Source of the DNA: Aphrophora alni
Lineage: Eukaryota; Arthropoda; Insecta; Hemiptera; Aphrophoridae
Direction: 5' to 3'
Length of the DNA: 64,000 bases
Assembly (NCBI GenBank): GCA_963513935.1
Contig: OY740768.1
Coordinates: forward strand, 41,782,368 to 41,846,367
In this document: piece after piece, positions 1-13,460 of the stretch
Position numbering within the stretch: position 1 is the first letter of the stretch
Layout of the letters: each line of letters starts with the position of its first letter
The notes under the pieces: model-generated
Databases searched by the model: none
Told to the model about the DNA's origin: nothing
Seen by the model: only the letters and a program-made list of their open reading frames with translations
Program-made: the position numbers and the translations under genes

Positions 1-576
1 TAGCTCCAACTAGATTCTATTTCTCTCGTCATTATTGAATATTTTATTGAATCCACCTACTTAATATTGAATATTATTTCTTCAACGTTACTCTGAATCC
101 TCGCTTCGAACTAACTATCTTATCTATGTCACGTAAAATCAATATTTATTCCTTTCATAAACATACAGAGTTATTTACTAACAATCTTGCAGCTCCAATG
201 ATCCTCTCATCTAACCAATCTGTTATCGTCACGTTTTCTAAATATTATTTATTTTATAAACATATAAAGTTATTCACTGCTATAATCCAGCGTCTTTACT
301 TTAACAAATACTTAAACGTTTTCTAAAACTAAACTCTTAATATTTTACGCTTGTCTTATATTATTATTTATTCTGATTCTGTCTTAGCTTACAAAATTTA
401 TCAGTACACTCAAATTATTAATATTCATAACTCTTAATTATTCATTATCAAACTTAAACTTATTTATTAACAAAACTCTTATTCTATTTATTATTTTTCA
501 AAATCAAGTCCGTGTGTTTATAAAAATGTCTTTACATTATTATTAGTCATTCCAAATATTCAATTGATTACAACAA
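1..576. other. AT-rich stretch, no gene recognised
   Basis: No convincing ORF or exon. Short C/T-rich phrases resemble those in the decayed LTR sequence around 4250-4700, so this may be more of the same LTR element, lying downstream of the minus-strand gag-like ORF. If that ORF belongs to a complete retroelement, pol would have to start here or to the left of the window, but no pol motif is visible. Confidence 0.3.
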
Positions 577-2397
577 TTATAAATTATCCATCTTTTTCCG
601 ATGGTTCCCCGATTGGTGAAACATTTTGTAAAATATAGCCTGCATTCTTAACATAATTACAACGTTAACTACTTCTGTCCACATGGACAGTTTGTCTAGC
701 CCATTCATTACAATAGAACCTTTCTTAACAAAGGATTCCCCTCTGTTATTGTCTCGGAGTATTGACAAAATACTTCTTTCTTTCTCATTCTCAGGCATAC
801 CATCACCCCTCCTTCCCTCAAACATCTTAGAATCTAATGACCTAATTTCAACATCTGTTCGTTTAGGAATTCTAACCCCACCATTCTTATACACTAGTAC
901 AAAACCTTCTTTTACTATTTCTACATTTTTACTTTCAAGATTATATTTAAAGTTACTTTTTTCACAAAAACTTTTAATTTCTTGTTCTTGTATTCTAAAA
1001 ACATTTCTAAATTCTAACATCGCATATTTTTCAAAATCTACAATCCTATGGTAAACTCGTTTTTTAAGATAAACAGCTGATTCCTTTATTATTAGATTAT
1101 TTACTTTTACTTTGTTTTTCAAATTACTTATACCTATTCCAACCCCACTAGACATATTAATTTCAACATTATTTGCTGTTTCTGGATATACCTTGTTACC
1201 TAACCCATTATTCATCTTTTTAGCAATTTCTTGAACACAGTCATTTACACAATTATCCTCTATTATTATCAAATCATTTGACATGTTATTTATTTCATTA
1301 AAACTGTTAATTTCAATTTCAGCTATTGCTTGATTTAAATTATTATCTAAATTATTAATATTTTCTACCAAAACACCTTCTACATTATTTATCCGTTCAA
1401 ATTCTACTTTTTTCTCACAATAGCTTAATTCAAATTCTACTTTATTATTAGTCTCCATTACATTGATTTTCATTTGTTTAATTTCCAATTTAAGATTCTG
1501 TTCTGATTTTACATAATTTGGTTTTAATTCAACCCTCATTTCTTCAAATTTTTTACACATTGCTTCTTTTAAGTTTAAACTATCTTGTCTTAGCTCTAAT
1601 TTAGCCTGTTTCAGGTCATTATCTATCTTATCAAGTTTAACATTATTCTGATCAAGTCTAACATTAAAATTCTCTAGTTTTTTATTAATTTCTAGCTTAT
1701 TCTGATCAAATTTATTACTTATTTCTTTTAATTCCAAATTGTTTTGATCAAACCTATTATTTATACATTCAAACTTCTTATCATTATCTCGTTTAAATTC
1801 TAGATTATTCTGTTCAATTTTATTATTTGTTTCTATTCTACTTTGTTTAATGTCATTACTTATACATTCAAATTTTTTATCATTGTCTTTCCTAAATTCT
1901 AAGTTATCTTTTTTCATTTCAATTAGCATTTCTATCATTAACGCCTCATTTTGAGATTTTTTACTCTCATCTAACCTATTTGGTTCCATTATCCTAACCT
2001 GCTCAATTACCCTAACCTGTTCAGCCCTTAGATTATTATTATTATTATTAGTACCCTCCATTTTCTTTAAATTTTGATCTTCTTTTACCAAATTACTATT
2101 TTTATTTATTAAATCACTTGAAACCTTATCTTTTCCATCAAAATCATTAACCCCACCATTCTTCTTAACTTTTAAATTTTCAGTATTATCTACCTCATTG
2201 TTTACTTTATTATTATTACTATCTAAATCTACATTTTGATCTAAAATACTTTGTCCCTGTTGATAAAACAATTCATTACTACTATTACTTTGTGTTGTTA
2301 TAGAATTTTGATTTCCTAACCCTACCTGTTCATCATTATTATTAACATTTACAATTTCTGACTCCTTTTTTACCTTACTATATTTAACACAAAACAT
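577..2397 (-). CDS. Asn-rich coiled-coil gag-like ORF of an LTR retroelement
   Basis: An intact 606-codon ORF. The N-terminal 130 residues are very rich in Asn and Gln. Residues from about 150 to 330 are a long charged coiled coil with repeated phrases such as FDQNNLELK and DNDKKFECI. The C-terminal 200 residues are globular-looking, without a zinc knuckle or protease motif. About 100 nt upstream lies a primer-binding-site-like sequence and then an LTR, which is where a gag gene sits. The Gypsy gag at 29448-31295 has a similar order, a coiled coil preceding the rest. I see no capsid signature, so gag is inferred from position and architecture. No pol follows before the window edge. It could instead be the single protein of a non-autonomous LTR element. 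Confidence 0.55.
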   Translation of the reverse strand: MFCVKYSKVKKESEIVNVNNNDEQVGLGNQNSITTQSNSSNELFYQQGQSILDQNVDLDSNNNKVNNEVDNTENLKVKKNGGVNDFDGKDKVSSDLINKNSNLVKEDQNLKKMEGTNNNNNNLRAEQVRVIEQVRIMEPNRLDESKKSQNEALMIEMLIEMKKDNLEFRKDNDKKFECISNDIKQSRIETNNKIEQNNLEFKRDNDKKFECINNRFDQNNLELKEISNKFDQNKLEINKKLENFNVRLDQNNVKLDKIDNDLKQAKLELRQDSLNLKEAMCKKFEEMRVELKPNYVKSEQNLKLEIKQMKINVMETNNKVEFELSYCEKKVEFERINNVEGVLVENINNLDNNLNQAIAEIEINSFNEINNMSNDLIIIEDNCVNDCVQEIAKKMNNGLGNKVYPETANNVEINMSSGVGIGISNLKNKVKVNNLIIKESAVYLKKRVYHRIVDFEKYAMLEFRNVFRIQEQEIKSFCEKSNFKYNLESKNVEIVKEGFVLVYKNGGVRIPKRTDVEIRSLDSKMFEGRRGDGMPENEKERSILSILRDNNRGESFVKKGSIVMNGLDKLSMWTEVVNVVIMLRMQAIFYKMFHQSGNHRKKMDNL

Positions 2398-2496
2398 TTT
2401 TTAAAAAAGAATCTTTCTTATTATTAATGGTAGAGTCCTTACCTTGATTTTTAGTGTTCCCATTACCAAAATCACTGTATTTTTCGACCATAAACG

Positions 2497-2514
2497 CCCC
2501 ATTGTTGGGCCCAA
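2497..2514 (-). promoter_or_regulatory. Primer binding site of the minus-strand LTR element
   Basis: Read on the minus strand this is TTGGGCCCAACAATGGGG, immediately after the end of the LTR (GAATTATTACA). It resembles the TGGCGCCCAACG-type primer binding sites of Ty3/Gypsy elements. It lies between the LTR and the gag-like ORF, as expected for a tRNA-primed element transcribed leftward. Confidence 0.5.
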
Positions 2515-2515
2515 T

Positions 2516-3846
2516 TGTAATAATTCTAATATGTGCTGAAGTTAATTTTTTATTAATTTTATTTTATTAATTTGTTAATTTGCTCGACTAGGGCGCCAGG
2601 TATCCTTAACATACCAATTTAGAAAAAAGAATGAATTTAATTATTTGAAAGAAAGAAAAAAAAAATCTCTGGGGTCGCAAGTTCTTTTTACAGTGTACTT
2701 ACAGTGGATTTTGGTTTTAAATGAGAACACTTTGGCTGAAATGTTACAAAGAAAACATTTATTAAAGACAAGTAAGTTTTTATACATTAGCATTTGTTAT
2801 AGAGACATATATCATGAAAACAACTATAGCTATCATCTTAGTTAAATTACTTTTTATCTTCTCAGAGGGAGAACTGATCTTTTATTCTTTGAATTTAAAA
2901 TTGACTCTAAGTTGCAACTAAAATTGATTTTATGAATAAAAACAAATTGAAATTCCTTTAATAAGGTTAAATATGTCATCAGACATTTATTTCTTCTTTA
3001 CATAAAAAGAAATTGCTATCCTTTATATATCAAATTTATATAATAAAAGTTAAGATATTAAACATTGTAAATTTCTATACAATAACAGAGTAAATATAAT
3101 GTGTTATTTAACACTAGTTACCAGACCATAGTCATTATACATAATTCAATGATGTTCCTGCAGCGTCCTAAAAATGCCATCGTTGTGTCCGTGGCGAAGT
3201 TGTATTTGCACCTCACGAATGTTTAAAAAAAAGAAAATCTGTTTATACATTAGTCCATTCTACAATTTGTAACTGTTCATTTTCCGACCGCATTACTATG
3301 ACACACGCTAATTGTTTATTGTCTATTCGCGTGAACACGTCTAATTAATTTAACTGTTCAAACAGAGTTTTAACACACTCTCACTCTTAATCGACCAACG
3401 ATTAAATTCTTTACATTTTCTATTTTACTCTATATCAAATTATTACATCGCACTATGTCCTTTCTTTCCTCAACTCTACAAAACACATCTTTTCCCTCCA
3501 AGCTCCTGATTTCAACTTTTTTTGAACACAACCTGTCACTCCTAACGCTGGACTAAGACTGCTGTTGCCATGAGGCAAATTCTTACTTCCGAAAGCGTTC
3601 TTTCCGGTTACTGTTCACACATTTTACCGCACTGCCGTAAAATACAAATAATTTACATTTTATAACAAACAAACTAAATTACATTAAAATTAAACATAAT
3701 AATTCATACTGTTGTCTTGAAAATCCATTTTTCTTTTATAAATGACGTTACTAAATTTAAATTATTATTTGAATTTATTATCTCTTTGGCTTAACCGCGT
3801 CTTTTAAATGAGTCTATTTTAAAATCTGACTTTTCACATTGTCACA
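2516..3846 (-). repeat. LTR (5' LTR of the element encoding the Asn-rich ORF)
   Basis: Starts TGTAATAATT and ends CATTGTCACA on the + strand, so it has TG...CA ends with a short inverted repeat. Ends, an internal GGCGCC near 2591 and the order of several phrases match the solo LTR at 7505-9052, from which it has diverged strongly. The primer binding site abuts its left end, making it the 5' LTR of a leftward element. The partner 3' LTR is not in the window. Confidence 0.6.
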
Positions 3847-5180
3847 CAATTCCTAATTTATTAAAATGAGTCTAAATGGTTGAAATTTCTTTAATGTTAC
3901 TTATTTGAATTTACTTTAATTAATTATATTATTTTTAATTTAGATTAACTCTCTATATTTTAATTATTAAAAAGAATAAAATTTTGTTTTACTAGTCTCA
4001 TTTTTTATTATAGACAAAAATCTCAAATTACTGTTTCAATCTTTCAAATTAAATATATAATAAAAAAAATTTACAAGTTATTTCATCATTTAAAAGTAAA
4101 TTTATATATAAGAAAAGTCTTTTAACGTGTATACCAGTCATGTTTTATTATTTAGAAGCACAATTCCTCGTTGTTACGTCTTGTATTCCAGAAATGTTTT
4201 CTACGTGGCGTGGCAATCTCTCCTTTTGTTCTCAGTTCCGACGTGAACATGGTCCGTTCAGTTTACCACTATTCAAAGTTTATTGTTAATTACATGTCAA
4301 ATAATAGTTCGTATTAAAGTTTATTTCCCACTTAAACACCTCTGTAACTTAGTTCATAACCTGAACTCACGATTCAAACTGTCCAACCATCTCGACCACG
4401 TGCAAAAATTATTTCCATTGCACATTTTACAAAGTTCACCCTTCAAATCAACAGTTCACGTTTTTAATTTTATATAATCACAATGATATGTAGATTATCG
4501 ATCTTAGAACTGTTTACAACGCCTCACTACATTTTTATTGAAATTAATTCGACCAGAGAACATGACTTTATACTTCGACACTCCGAATAGTTCTTTTTTT
4601 TACAAAGTTTATATTTACATAACTTCTGGTCTAACCGAACGCTCTAAGTAGTCTCTGAGATACTATTGTTCATCCAAACACTCCAACTAGACTTAAAAAA
4701 CACATCTTTCATCATCTCCACGTTTATTACATTAACTCTCAAAATACGACCGTTCGGTTCTACATTCCCAACTGGACTGATGAAAACGCATGGTGAATTT
4801 CTTACTTCCGTTAAAAGTTTTAGGCTTTACCCTTCCGGTCTCCTAGACTTTATTCACAATCTCGCTGGCTTAGCGTTCTCTATCTCGTATGCATTTCATC
4901 TAATGCTCTGTTCAAATACTACGCACATAACAACAAGTCCTTTTCACAAACAAAATTATTTAATTTCTTATAACTAAAATTTCTTAAAATCTATACATTA
5001 TTATTTATTTGTGTTTGGAAACCTATAATAATTGAATTTATTTTATTTTACCTTTTAAAAACATAAGTCACATTTTTGATTCACTTCCCCCTCCCAAATT
5101 CTTTTTCAACGATTTCCCGCTATATTAAATATTTAATTCAAATTAACCTTTTTTAGGTGTTACATCCTGCTTGCTAGTAG
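3847..5180. repeat. Decayed LTR-like copy
   Basis: AT-rich, with C/T-rich blocks at 4130-4260 and 4660-4900 that follow the same order of phrases as 3130-3620 and 8120-8770 (for example TTTCTTACTTCCG near 4798 against TTCTTACTTCCGAAAG near 3580). It looks like another strongly diverged LTR of the same family next to the first. Boundaries are approximate. Confidence 0.4.
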
Positions 5181-6285
5181 AGTTAAAATAAATAACTCAT
5201 AAAAATGATTTACATCTTTATATACATTTATTTAAAGATCTATATTTTTATTTTATTTTAACATGCTTCACCGTAACATAAATAACAGGAAGCGTTCACA
5301 GTTCAGCTACTTGAAACTTCTTTTTTTTATACAGGTTCACAAAAAATATCTTTTTGAAAACATTTTATATTAACAAGACTTTTATATAAAAGACAAACAA
5401 GTATAATTATTGGGCTTCATCATGAATTGTTAGGTTAAAAAAAGATAAAGAAACAATATATTCAGCCTATATTTATATATGGAAAAATAAGGAAGAAAAG
5501 TGTCACATACCAGGATGAAATCCTATCATATTAAATTTGTGTTGTGTTATATATGAGAAAACCACTCTATCTCACTGCCAATAGAAGAATAAAAAAATGG
5601 TTTAGAAATAATATGCAAAATTTGAAAATAGGTTCTTAACCACCTCCACTATTAAAAACTTGATGTTGATAAATTTTGTAATTGAATTTTTTGTAATTTA
5701 GCACAAAATATGGTTTAATTATTTATTATTTTTAATTGGTAGCTGTGATACGATATTAGTAAACAATAAATTATTGGCACAATTTATTACCATAGCCAAA
5801 TTTTATTTATTTTTTAAAGTTGTTAATTGATTATTTTCTTCATAAGTTGTTCATTTTTCTTCTTTTTTTCACTGCCGAAAAACATAAATTATATTGTACA
5901 TAATAACAATTTATTCAAAGTATTGAAAATAGTCTTAAATCACAATAAGGGCTAATACCAAATTTAGACAATTAATTGATAAACTAAATATTGATAAATT
6001 TTCACTATATTCAAATAAGTATTGATATCAGATATAAAACATATATAAAACATTTTTATCTGATAACATATTTTTTAAAATAATAACCTCTATTCAAATA
6101 AATAAATAAAAATAATAAGATTACTTTTTATATACCGTATAAATGTTTAGTAATTATTATTACAAAATTTAAATGTTATTAATTTTTGAAACACTTGTGC
6201 ACTATTTATTTTTTTAAAGTTTTTGTATTGTTATTGAAAAACCATTAGTGAGATATTACAAAAAAATTATTGAAGCTATAGTGTT
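5181..6285. other. AT-rich stretch, nothing recognised
   Basis: Long runs of A and T, no ORF of note, no exon-like segment and no clear repeat end. Confidence 0.5.
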
Positions 6286-6905
6286 TTCAAAAATTTCAGG
6301 ATCTTATTCCTCTCATCAAAACCAATGAAAAAGTCTACATAAACATATTTCCTAAACTGCTTAGTTTTCTATCTAACCGCAATTTTGTGTTTTTAATAAA
6401 AAAAAATTCATATCTCTTTATATAGATATCTTCATATTTATAGTAAAACATATAGAATTGTAATTTTGCATGCTACTTCGTGTTATAAAGATCCATTTTG
6501 AGAAAAATAATTAACTATTTTTTTTTCTATATTTCTAAATGGAGACTATTTAAACTTTTTAACGTTAAATATCAAAAATTGTTAATTTTACAAAACATTT
6601 ACAAGAAATAAAATGGTTTCTTTATTTTTTCTGTAGCTTAATGGATACTTGAGTTATCAAAAAAATTGAAACATTAAATCTTGGTAATTGCCTAGAACCA
6701 AAATTTTTGAGTATAAAAATGTAATTAATCTTTTTTTTTAATAAAAATTTATTTTACAAAAAAACTAATGAAAAACAAAATCAGTATGGATTAAACTAGA
6801 GGAGCTCTTCAAAGTGGCAGACCTCATTCATAATATATGCATTTAGGTGTCTCTCATCGACTGCCAGACTCTTTCCAATATTCAAGGTGTCCGAGACATC
6901 CTTTG
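6286..6905 (+). repeat. Dispersed repeat, copy 1
   Basis: A unit of about 600 bp that begins near a CTTATTCC...CAAAACCAATGAAAAAG phrase and ends near TCCGAGACATCCTTTGAATCC. It is followed directly by a second copy in the same orientation and has an inverted copy at 10150-10720. It contains no ORF. Such non-coding flanks often belong to a DNA transposon; the DUF4817-like remnant at 9484-9846 is a candidate owner. Confidence 0.6.
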
Positions 6906-7504
6906 AATCCTATTAAGATTATTTCCCACACAAAAACCAATGAAAAAGTTAGTATAAACATATCCTAAAATCTTTAATTTTCTATCAAGCTGTAATTTTG
7001 TTTTTTTAACAAAAAAACTCCATCTTTTTAACTATAAGTTAAAATTTTGCATGTCACTTAGTAGCATAATGACACAATTTGAGAAAATAATGAACTCATA
7101 TTCTTTACTCATTTCAAAATGGGGGCTATTTAAACTTTGTAACGTGGAATATCAACAAAACCATTAATTTTACAAAATACTTATGAGACAAAATATTTTC
7201 CTTTTATGACGATAAACAAAACAGTTTTTTTTTATTCTTTCTATAGTTTGAAGGATAACTACCGAATTATCGACTAAAAACAGAAAACATTAACTCTTGG
7301 AAATTGTCTACAACACCCAAGATTAGCTGGAACTAAAATTTGAGCAACAAAAAATAAAGCTACTCCATTTCATTAAATGGGAATTTATTTTACATAAATA
7401 TTAATGGAAAACAATATCTGTTTGGAAGAAACTAGAGGTGAGAACTCTTCAAAGTGACAACCTTCATTTAAAATACATGGATCTAGGCATCTTCTCATTG
7501 ACTG
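6906..7504 (+). repeat. Dispersed repeat, copy 2 (split by a solo LTR)
   Basis: Second tandem copy of the 6286-6905 unit. It is interrupted after CATTGACTG by the solo LTR at 7505-9052 and resumes at 9053 with the ACTGCTGGACTCTTTC phrase, matching the uninterrupted ACTGCCAGACTCTTTCC of copy 1. Copy 1 therefore shows the empty site. Confidence 0.65.
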
Positions 7505-9052
7505 TGTGATAATTTAAAAAGATGACTTTATCTTAATAGTGAAGCTATTTAAAAATAAAAAAAAATATTTTTAAAACTTGATGAGTTCTTAATTTTTATT
7601 TTATCTTGAAGAAAAGTGAGTTTATGTATGGTGGTTATTTTAATATTATTGGGCGCCAGACTTTCGTCGTTGTTTAACATAAAAAAATGAATTTAATAAA
7701 TTTTTTTTAATCTCAAGGGTCGTAAGTTCTTTTATTAGTGTACTCACAGTGACTTTGGTTCCTTGAAATGAAAACATTTGTAGCTGAAATTGAACATAAT
7801 TTATTGAATTAAAATTATACATACATATTCATGACACATTTCCTGCCACTTATATTTAAAATCTCTGTTTTTAAATTTTTCAATATATTTTGCCTTGAAG
7901 AGGCTTAAATTCCTTCTTAAGACTTTATATTAATAGTTGCAACTCAAAACAAAATAATTTTTTATAGTGAGTGTTTTCTATTCTCACATAGCAAAGATTA
8001 TGATTATATTAAAATGAAATTAAATATTTTAAATTTACTAATTGTTATACAAAAATTATTCATTAGAACAATTTAAAAAGTTCATACAAAGAGTTTCTTT
8101 TTTATACAAAATTATTATAAAAATGTCTATGATTCTTTGTTACCGCATAACCGATCCTGTAGGTTGAAAATGTCCTCGTGGTGGGATTCTCTCATTTTGT
8201 GTTGCAATCACCTTGTAGACTCGATTTATATAATCGATGCTCAATTGTCCTTTCAAGTACACAATGTTGTACAATAAATTCATCACTTTATTAAAAGATA
8301 TTGTCCGATACTCTCCTCAAACTCTAACTACGTCCTACCACGTTAAAAACTGTCTCTAACCTCGTCATCTCTAATCATCACTATCAATGTTCTAAAACTT
8401 CTTTTATTCAAAAGAAAAACGTCTCTCACTGACTCAAATGTCATAATAGGACTCTACATTAACAATTTTCGTTACATTTTGTAAAAATTTCTCTCTATCA
8501 AAATACATCTGATCACTTCAGAAACACAACCTTACTCTCTAGCTCTGAACTAAGGCTCCCAGACTAAGACTGTTTTTTATACAAAATACCATAGGTCTGA
8601 TCACTACAGTTCCCAGGATAAGACTCTAAATTAAATAAATCACATTTTTAACAAAACGTCCCTATACAAACTTTCATAGGTCTGACTTACTCAGATCCCA
8701 AACTAAGACTGTCTTACCACGTTTCTCCTATCTATAACTGGAAACCGGTCCTCTTCCGCTGCTACAAACAGTTCACACACCCTTACTTCCTTGCAAAATT
8801 ATTAATTACTTATAAAACAATAAACACTTGTAATCACTTATGTTATACTAAAATTAAACACTTGTAGTTAATTATGTTATACTAATATTAAACATGGTTA
8901 TTTATTTTTGTTGTCTTGAAAATCTATCTTGTTTCTATAAATGAATTTAATGAAGACTGCTTATTGTTACAATAGCTTCCCTCTCTCTTGTACTTTTAAC
9001 GCGCACTCTTAAATGTGTGGTAAACTCTAATTCCAATTTTCACATTATTACA
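7505..9052. mobile_element. Solo LTR (1548 bp)
   Basis: Starts TGTGATAATT, ends ATTATTACA, and is flanked by the 4-bp duplication ACTG (7501-7504 and 9053-9056). The uninterrupted target sequence is present in the neighbouring repeat copy at about 6860, which confirms the insertion. No coding sequence inside. It belongs to the LTR family of 2516-3846. Solo LTRs arise by recombination between the two LTRs of a full element. Confidence 0.75.
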
Positions 9053-9483
9053 ACTGCTGGACTCTTTCAAATATTCCAGGTATCTGAGGTAACCTTTGGA
9101 TCCAACTGAAATAGACTGCTCCATCTAGCATTAACCACACTCAACTAGTGTGTTAAATGACAAAACTTCTAGTAAATATGGAAAATCAACCATCAAAAAT
9201 TGAAATATCTTCCACCATTAAGTGTTGGAGGTAAAAACCAGACACTCAATAAGTAACCTCCTATAATTCCAGCCCACACATTTAAATAAAAATTGTATTG
9301 TAATTGCACATTGTGACAGTTAACAATGGTTGTTCTCTTAAATTTAACTTCATTGATAAAAAAAACCTCACATGAGAAGTTCAAAGTAGCATATTTTACG
9401 ATATACCATTGACAAAATTAAACACAAACAAGACAATCAAGTGGTAGGAGAGCTTGTAATTGTTGAACATGGTAGAGACGGAG
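9053..9483. other. End of repeat copy 2 and unassigned sequence
   Basis: The first 80 bases or so are the tail of the repeat interrupted by the solo LTR. The rest has no recognisable feature; ORFs crossing it are not convincing. Confidence 0.4.
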
Positions 9484-9846
9484 TTGTTGCTCATGCAATA
9501 CCCTTCCAAACAGTTCTGTTGCCTACATTAAATCGTAGGGTCAATTCTCTAGTACTTTTTTCAGGATCATTGGATATTTCATTTAATACATCCTCTTCAA
9601 ATTCAAGTGTTCTAATTGAACGAGGTCTTTCTGATTTATTACGTTTATCAACCTGTCTCACAGTCGGGAGAAAAATATAATAGTAGAGAAAGTTTTGTGA
9701 CAAGGTAGTACTAGATTAAGAAAGTGCACCTGGTACAGCTTTTTAGCTTTAAGACTGTTGCAAAATACAAGACCGTACATTAAATGCATATCCACCATTT
9801 CTGAGTTTGAAAATACATTATTATTATTTTCTTCCATGGTGTGCAT
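9484..9846 (-). pseudogene. Fragment of a DUF4817 / Tc-mariner-like transposon ORF
   Basis: Two overlapping minus-strand frames give the two halves of a known insect transposon N-terminus. The first (from 9846) reads FSNSEMVDMHLMYG followed by LKAKKLYQVHFLN, the DUF4817 helix-turn-helix pattern. The second (to 9491) reads RPRSIRTLEFEEDVL and STRELTLRFNVGNRTVWK, the second helix-turn-helix pattern that follows it in this family. A frameshift and lost residues separate them, and no catalytic domain follows. This is a dead fragment. Confidence 0.65.
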
Positions 9847-10149
9847 GACAATATGGAAATAAAATACTTGGATTCCACTTACTCACTGTGATCAATAGCA
9901 ATAGACAAACTGGGAATAGTTTTTATTTACAATAATACTTTGTTAATAATCAGCTGTTATTTTTAACATTAATATGCTTTTTTAAACAAGTTACAGGAAG
10001 TTCAATTAAATGTAACTGAGTAAGTGTTGGAATGTTTATCAATATCTTGGGTATATCAAACATCCTGTTTCTTTCATTGTTCTCTGCAATAACTGTAGCA
10101 CTACAGCCTTTATTATGCATTACTACCAAACACAGAAGTTTATTACATA
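9847..10149. other. Nothing recognised
   Basis: AT-rich spacer between the DUF4817-like fragment and the inverted copy of the dispersed repeat. Confidence 0.4.
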
Positions 10150-10720
10150 TTATTATTGGGTGTCAATAACTCAGTTGTCCTGCAACAGAAAGATTTGGAG
10201 ATAAAAATTTCCAGAATTCAAACACAAATTTTTGGTCTAGGCTAATTTTAGGTGTAGACAATTACTAACAATTAATGTTTTAAGTTTTTTGTCGATAATT
10301 CAGTTACCCTTTAAACTATGTAAAGAAAAGAACCCATTTTGTTTGTCGTTAAAAAAGAAAAATATTTCGTCTCATACATATTTTATAAAATGAATGGTTT
10401 TTGAGATATTTAACGTTAAAAAGTTTAAATAGCCACCATTTTGCAATATGTAAAAAAATCGGTTGATTATTTTTCTCAAATTGGGTTCTTTATAACACTA
10501 AGTAGCATACAAAAATTTCAACGCCATATCATTTACCATTAAAAAGATGATTTTTTTTTGTTGTTAAAAACACAAATATGTGGTTAGTTAGAAAACTATA
10601 AGCATTTTAGGAAATATGTTTATATAAATGTTTTCATTGGTTTTGATGAGAGGAATAACATCCTGAAGTTTTGGTGAAATTTTTGGAAACACCATATATA
10701 TGGTTTTTTATACCAAAATC
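10150..10720 (-). repeat. Dispersed repeat, inverted copy 3
   Basis: Reverse complement of the unit at 6286-6905: CATTGGTTTTGATGAGAGG near 10637 is the complement of the phrase near 6310, and the order of the other phrases is preserved. With copies 1 and 2 it brackets the DUF4817-like fragment in inverted orientation, compatible with the two flanks of one old DNA transposon. Confidence 0.55.
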
Positions 10721-11494
10721 ATGTTAAACAACGATTTCACCAATAAAACATTGTTCGACATGAGGTATTATATACGCTAAGCAACTCATCTGAAAGTCTT
10801 TTCAGTTCATTATTTTCTTTTCCGATTATACATATAAAGATAATCATACTATTATACATATTATTAGTAGAAATATATTTTTTATGGCCTAGTTTCTTTC
10901 AGACACCCTATACAATTGATATGTTTGAAATATATATAGTAATGGATTTCCAAGTACTGTATACAAAAATGAACTCCTAAAAACTACTAGAAAATATTTT
11001 CCAAAGCATAAAAATGCATGAAATTTAATTTAAATACATGTGGTAAAAATGCAGTTTACAAAAAATGACCATCTGCATCGAAAATGTTACAACTTCCTTC
11101 CTATCTGTAAATTAGATTGAATTTGATGTCATATGTTTCACAATACTCGTATAAATAAAATAAAATTTTAAATAGACCCACAAACAGTCTAAAATGATTT
11201 TTATATAAAATATTAATTTAAAATTTGTTTTCTATGCAAAAATACACAGACTTTGACACAGCATATTTTTGATGTAAGACATCTAATTTTCAAAAATTTG
11301 TAAAATGTTAAAGATTTTCAAAGTTTAACTCATTTAAATAAAGTGTGTCCATAAAGTTATGGTCTGATTTTGAATAAATATATTTACAAAAGTATACATT
11401 TAAAGAAAAATTAAACAGGAATAAAATGAGAGAACAGATCAAAAAGATTTTTCTTTTTTATCTGAGTTTCATACGGGTAAACTCATTGCAGAGC
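10721..11494. other. AT-rich stretch, possible transposon end
   Basis: No gene. At 10890-10915 there is a TTTCTTTCAGACACCCTATA phrase of the kind that ends many insect DNA transposons, but I found no partner. Confidence 0.3.
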
Positions 11495-12120
11495 CCATGA
11501 ATAGCTCTGCAATGTCCAAATGATATTACAGCTCTTCTCACATTTGGTAGAAGGTAAAAGAATTTAAATATCTGGGGTTCATTATAACACAAGATTACGA
11601 TATGAGTGGAGACATAAGTCACCATGTGGTTGCTGTAAATCATTGATATGTGGAATTTACCCAATCCTGAAAAGTAAAAGTGTTTCCAGAGCAGCAAAGA
11701 CACTGTTTTATAAATCTGTGCTAAAACCATATAATGTATGGTAGTGAACCCTGGATGCTCACTAATACAAATGAAGGAATACTTAACAAATAAGAAACTT
11801 GGAAGGAAGATCGTGCAGAAGATATATGAGCCCTTTAAGGAAATATTTTCAGAATAAAAACAAATAAGGAGTTGAGGATCTGTATGCAGAACCAGATTTA
11901 GTTGCAAATATTAAGAAGAGGAGACTTTACTACCTTAGTTACATGCACTGTATAGATAAGAGGAGGGCACCAAAGAGAGAATTGGAGGAAGGACGAGAGA
12001 AACTTGACCTTGACCAAGGAGAGCGGTCTAGGAGAGATAGGAATTCGTAGATGGAGAAGTAATGCTGAGAAGATCTGTGGTCCTACACAGGTCGTAGTGC
12101 AAAGGAGATACAGTAAGTAA
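11495..12120 (+). pseudogene. Decayed LINE reverse transcriptase C-terminus
   Basis: With frameshifts and stops, the + strand reads FKYLGFIITQDYDMSGDI, then MYGSEPWMLTNTNEGILNK, EDLYAEPDLVANIKKRRL and YYLSYMHCID. That is the usual order of the C-terminal part of insect non-LTR reverse transcriptases (FxYLG, MYGSETWxL, LYxxPDxVxxIKxxRLRWLGHxxRM). Too broken to code for protein. The clade cannot be fixed by eye. Confidence 0.7.

Positions 12121-13460
<1,340 letters not shown>

Noticed and set aside
2586..2600. GGCGCC motifs at 2591 and 7652 as primer binding sites
   Set aside because: Both lie inside LTRs whose TG...CA ends are elsewhere; the better site for the first element is at 2497-2514, next to the LTR end.
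11458..11907. 149-codon minus-strand ORF
   Set aside because: The opposite strand carries recognisable, though broken, LINE reverse transcriptase motifs; this frame is antisense to them.
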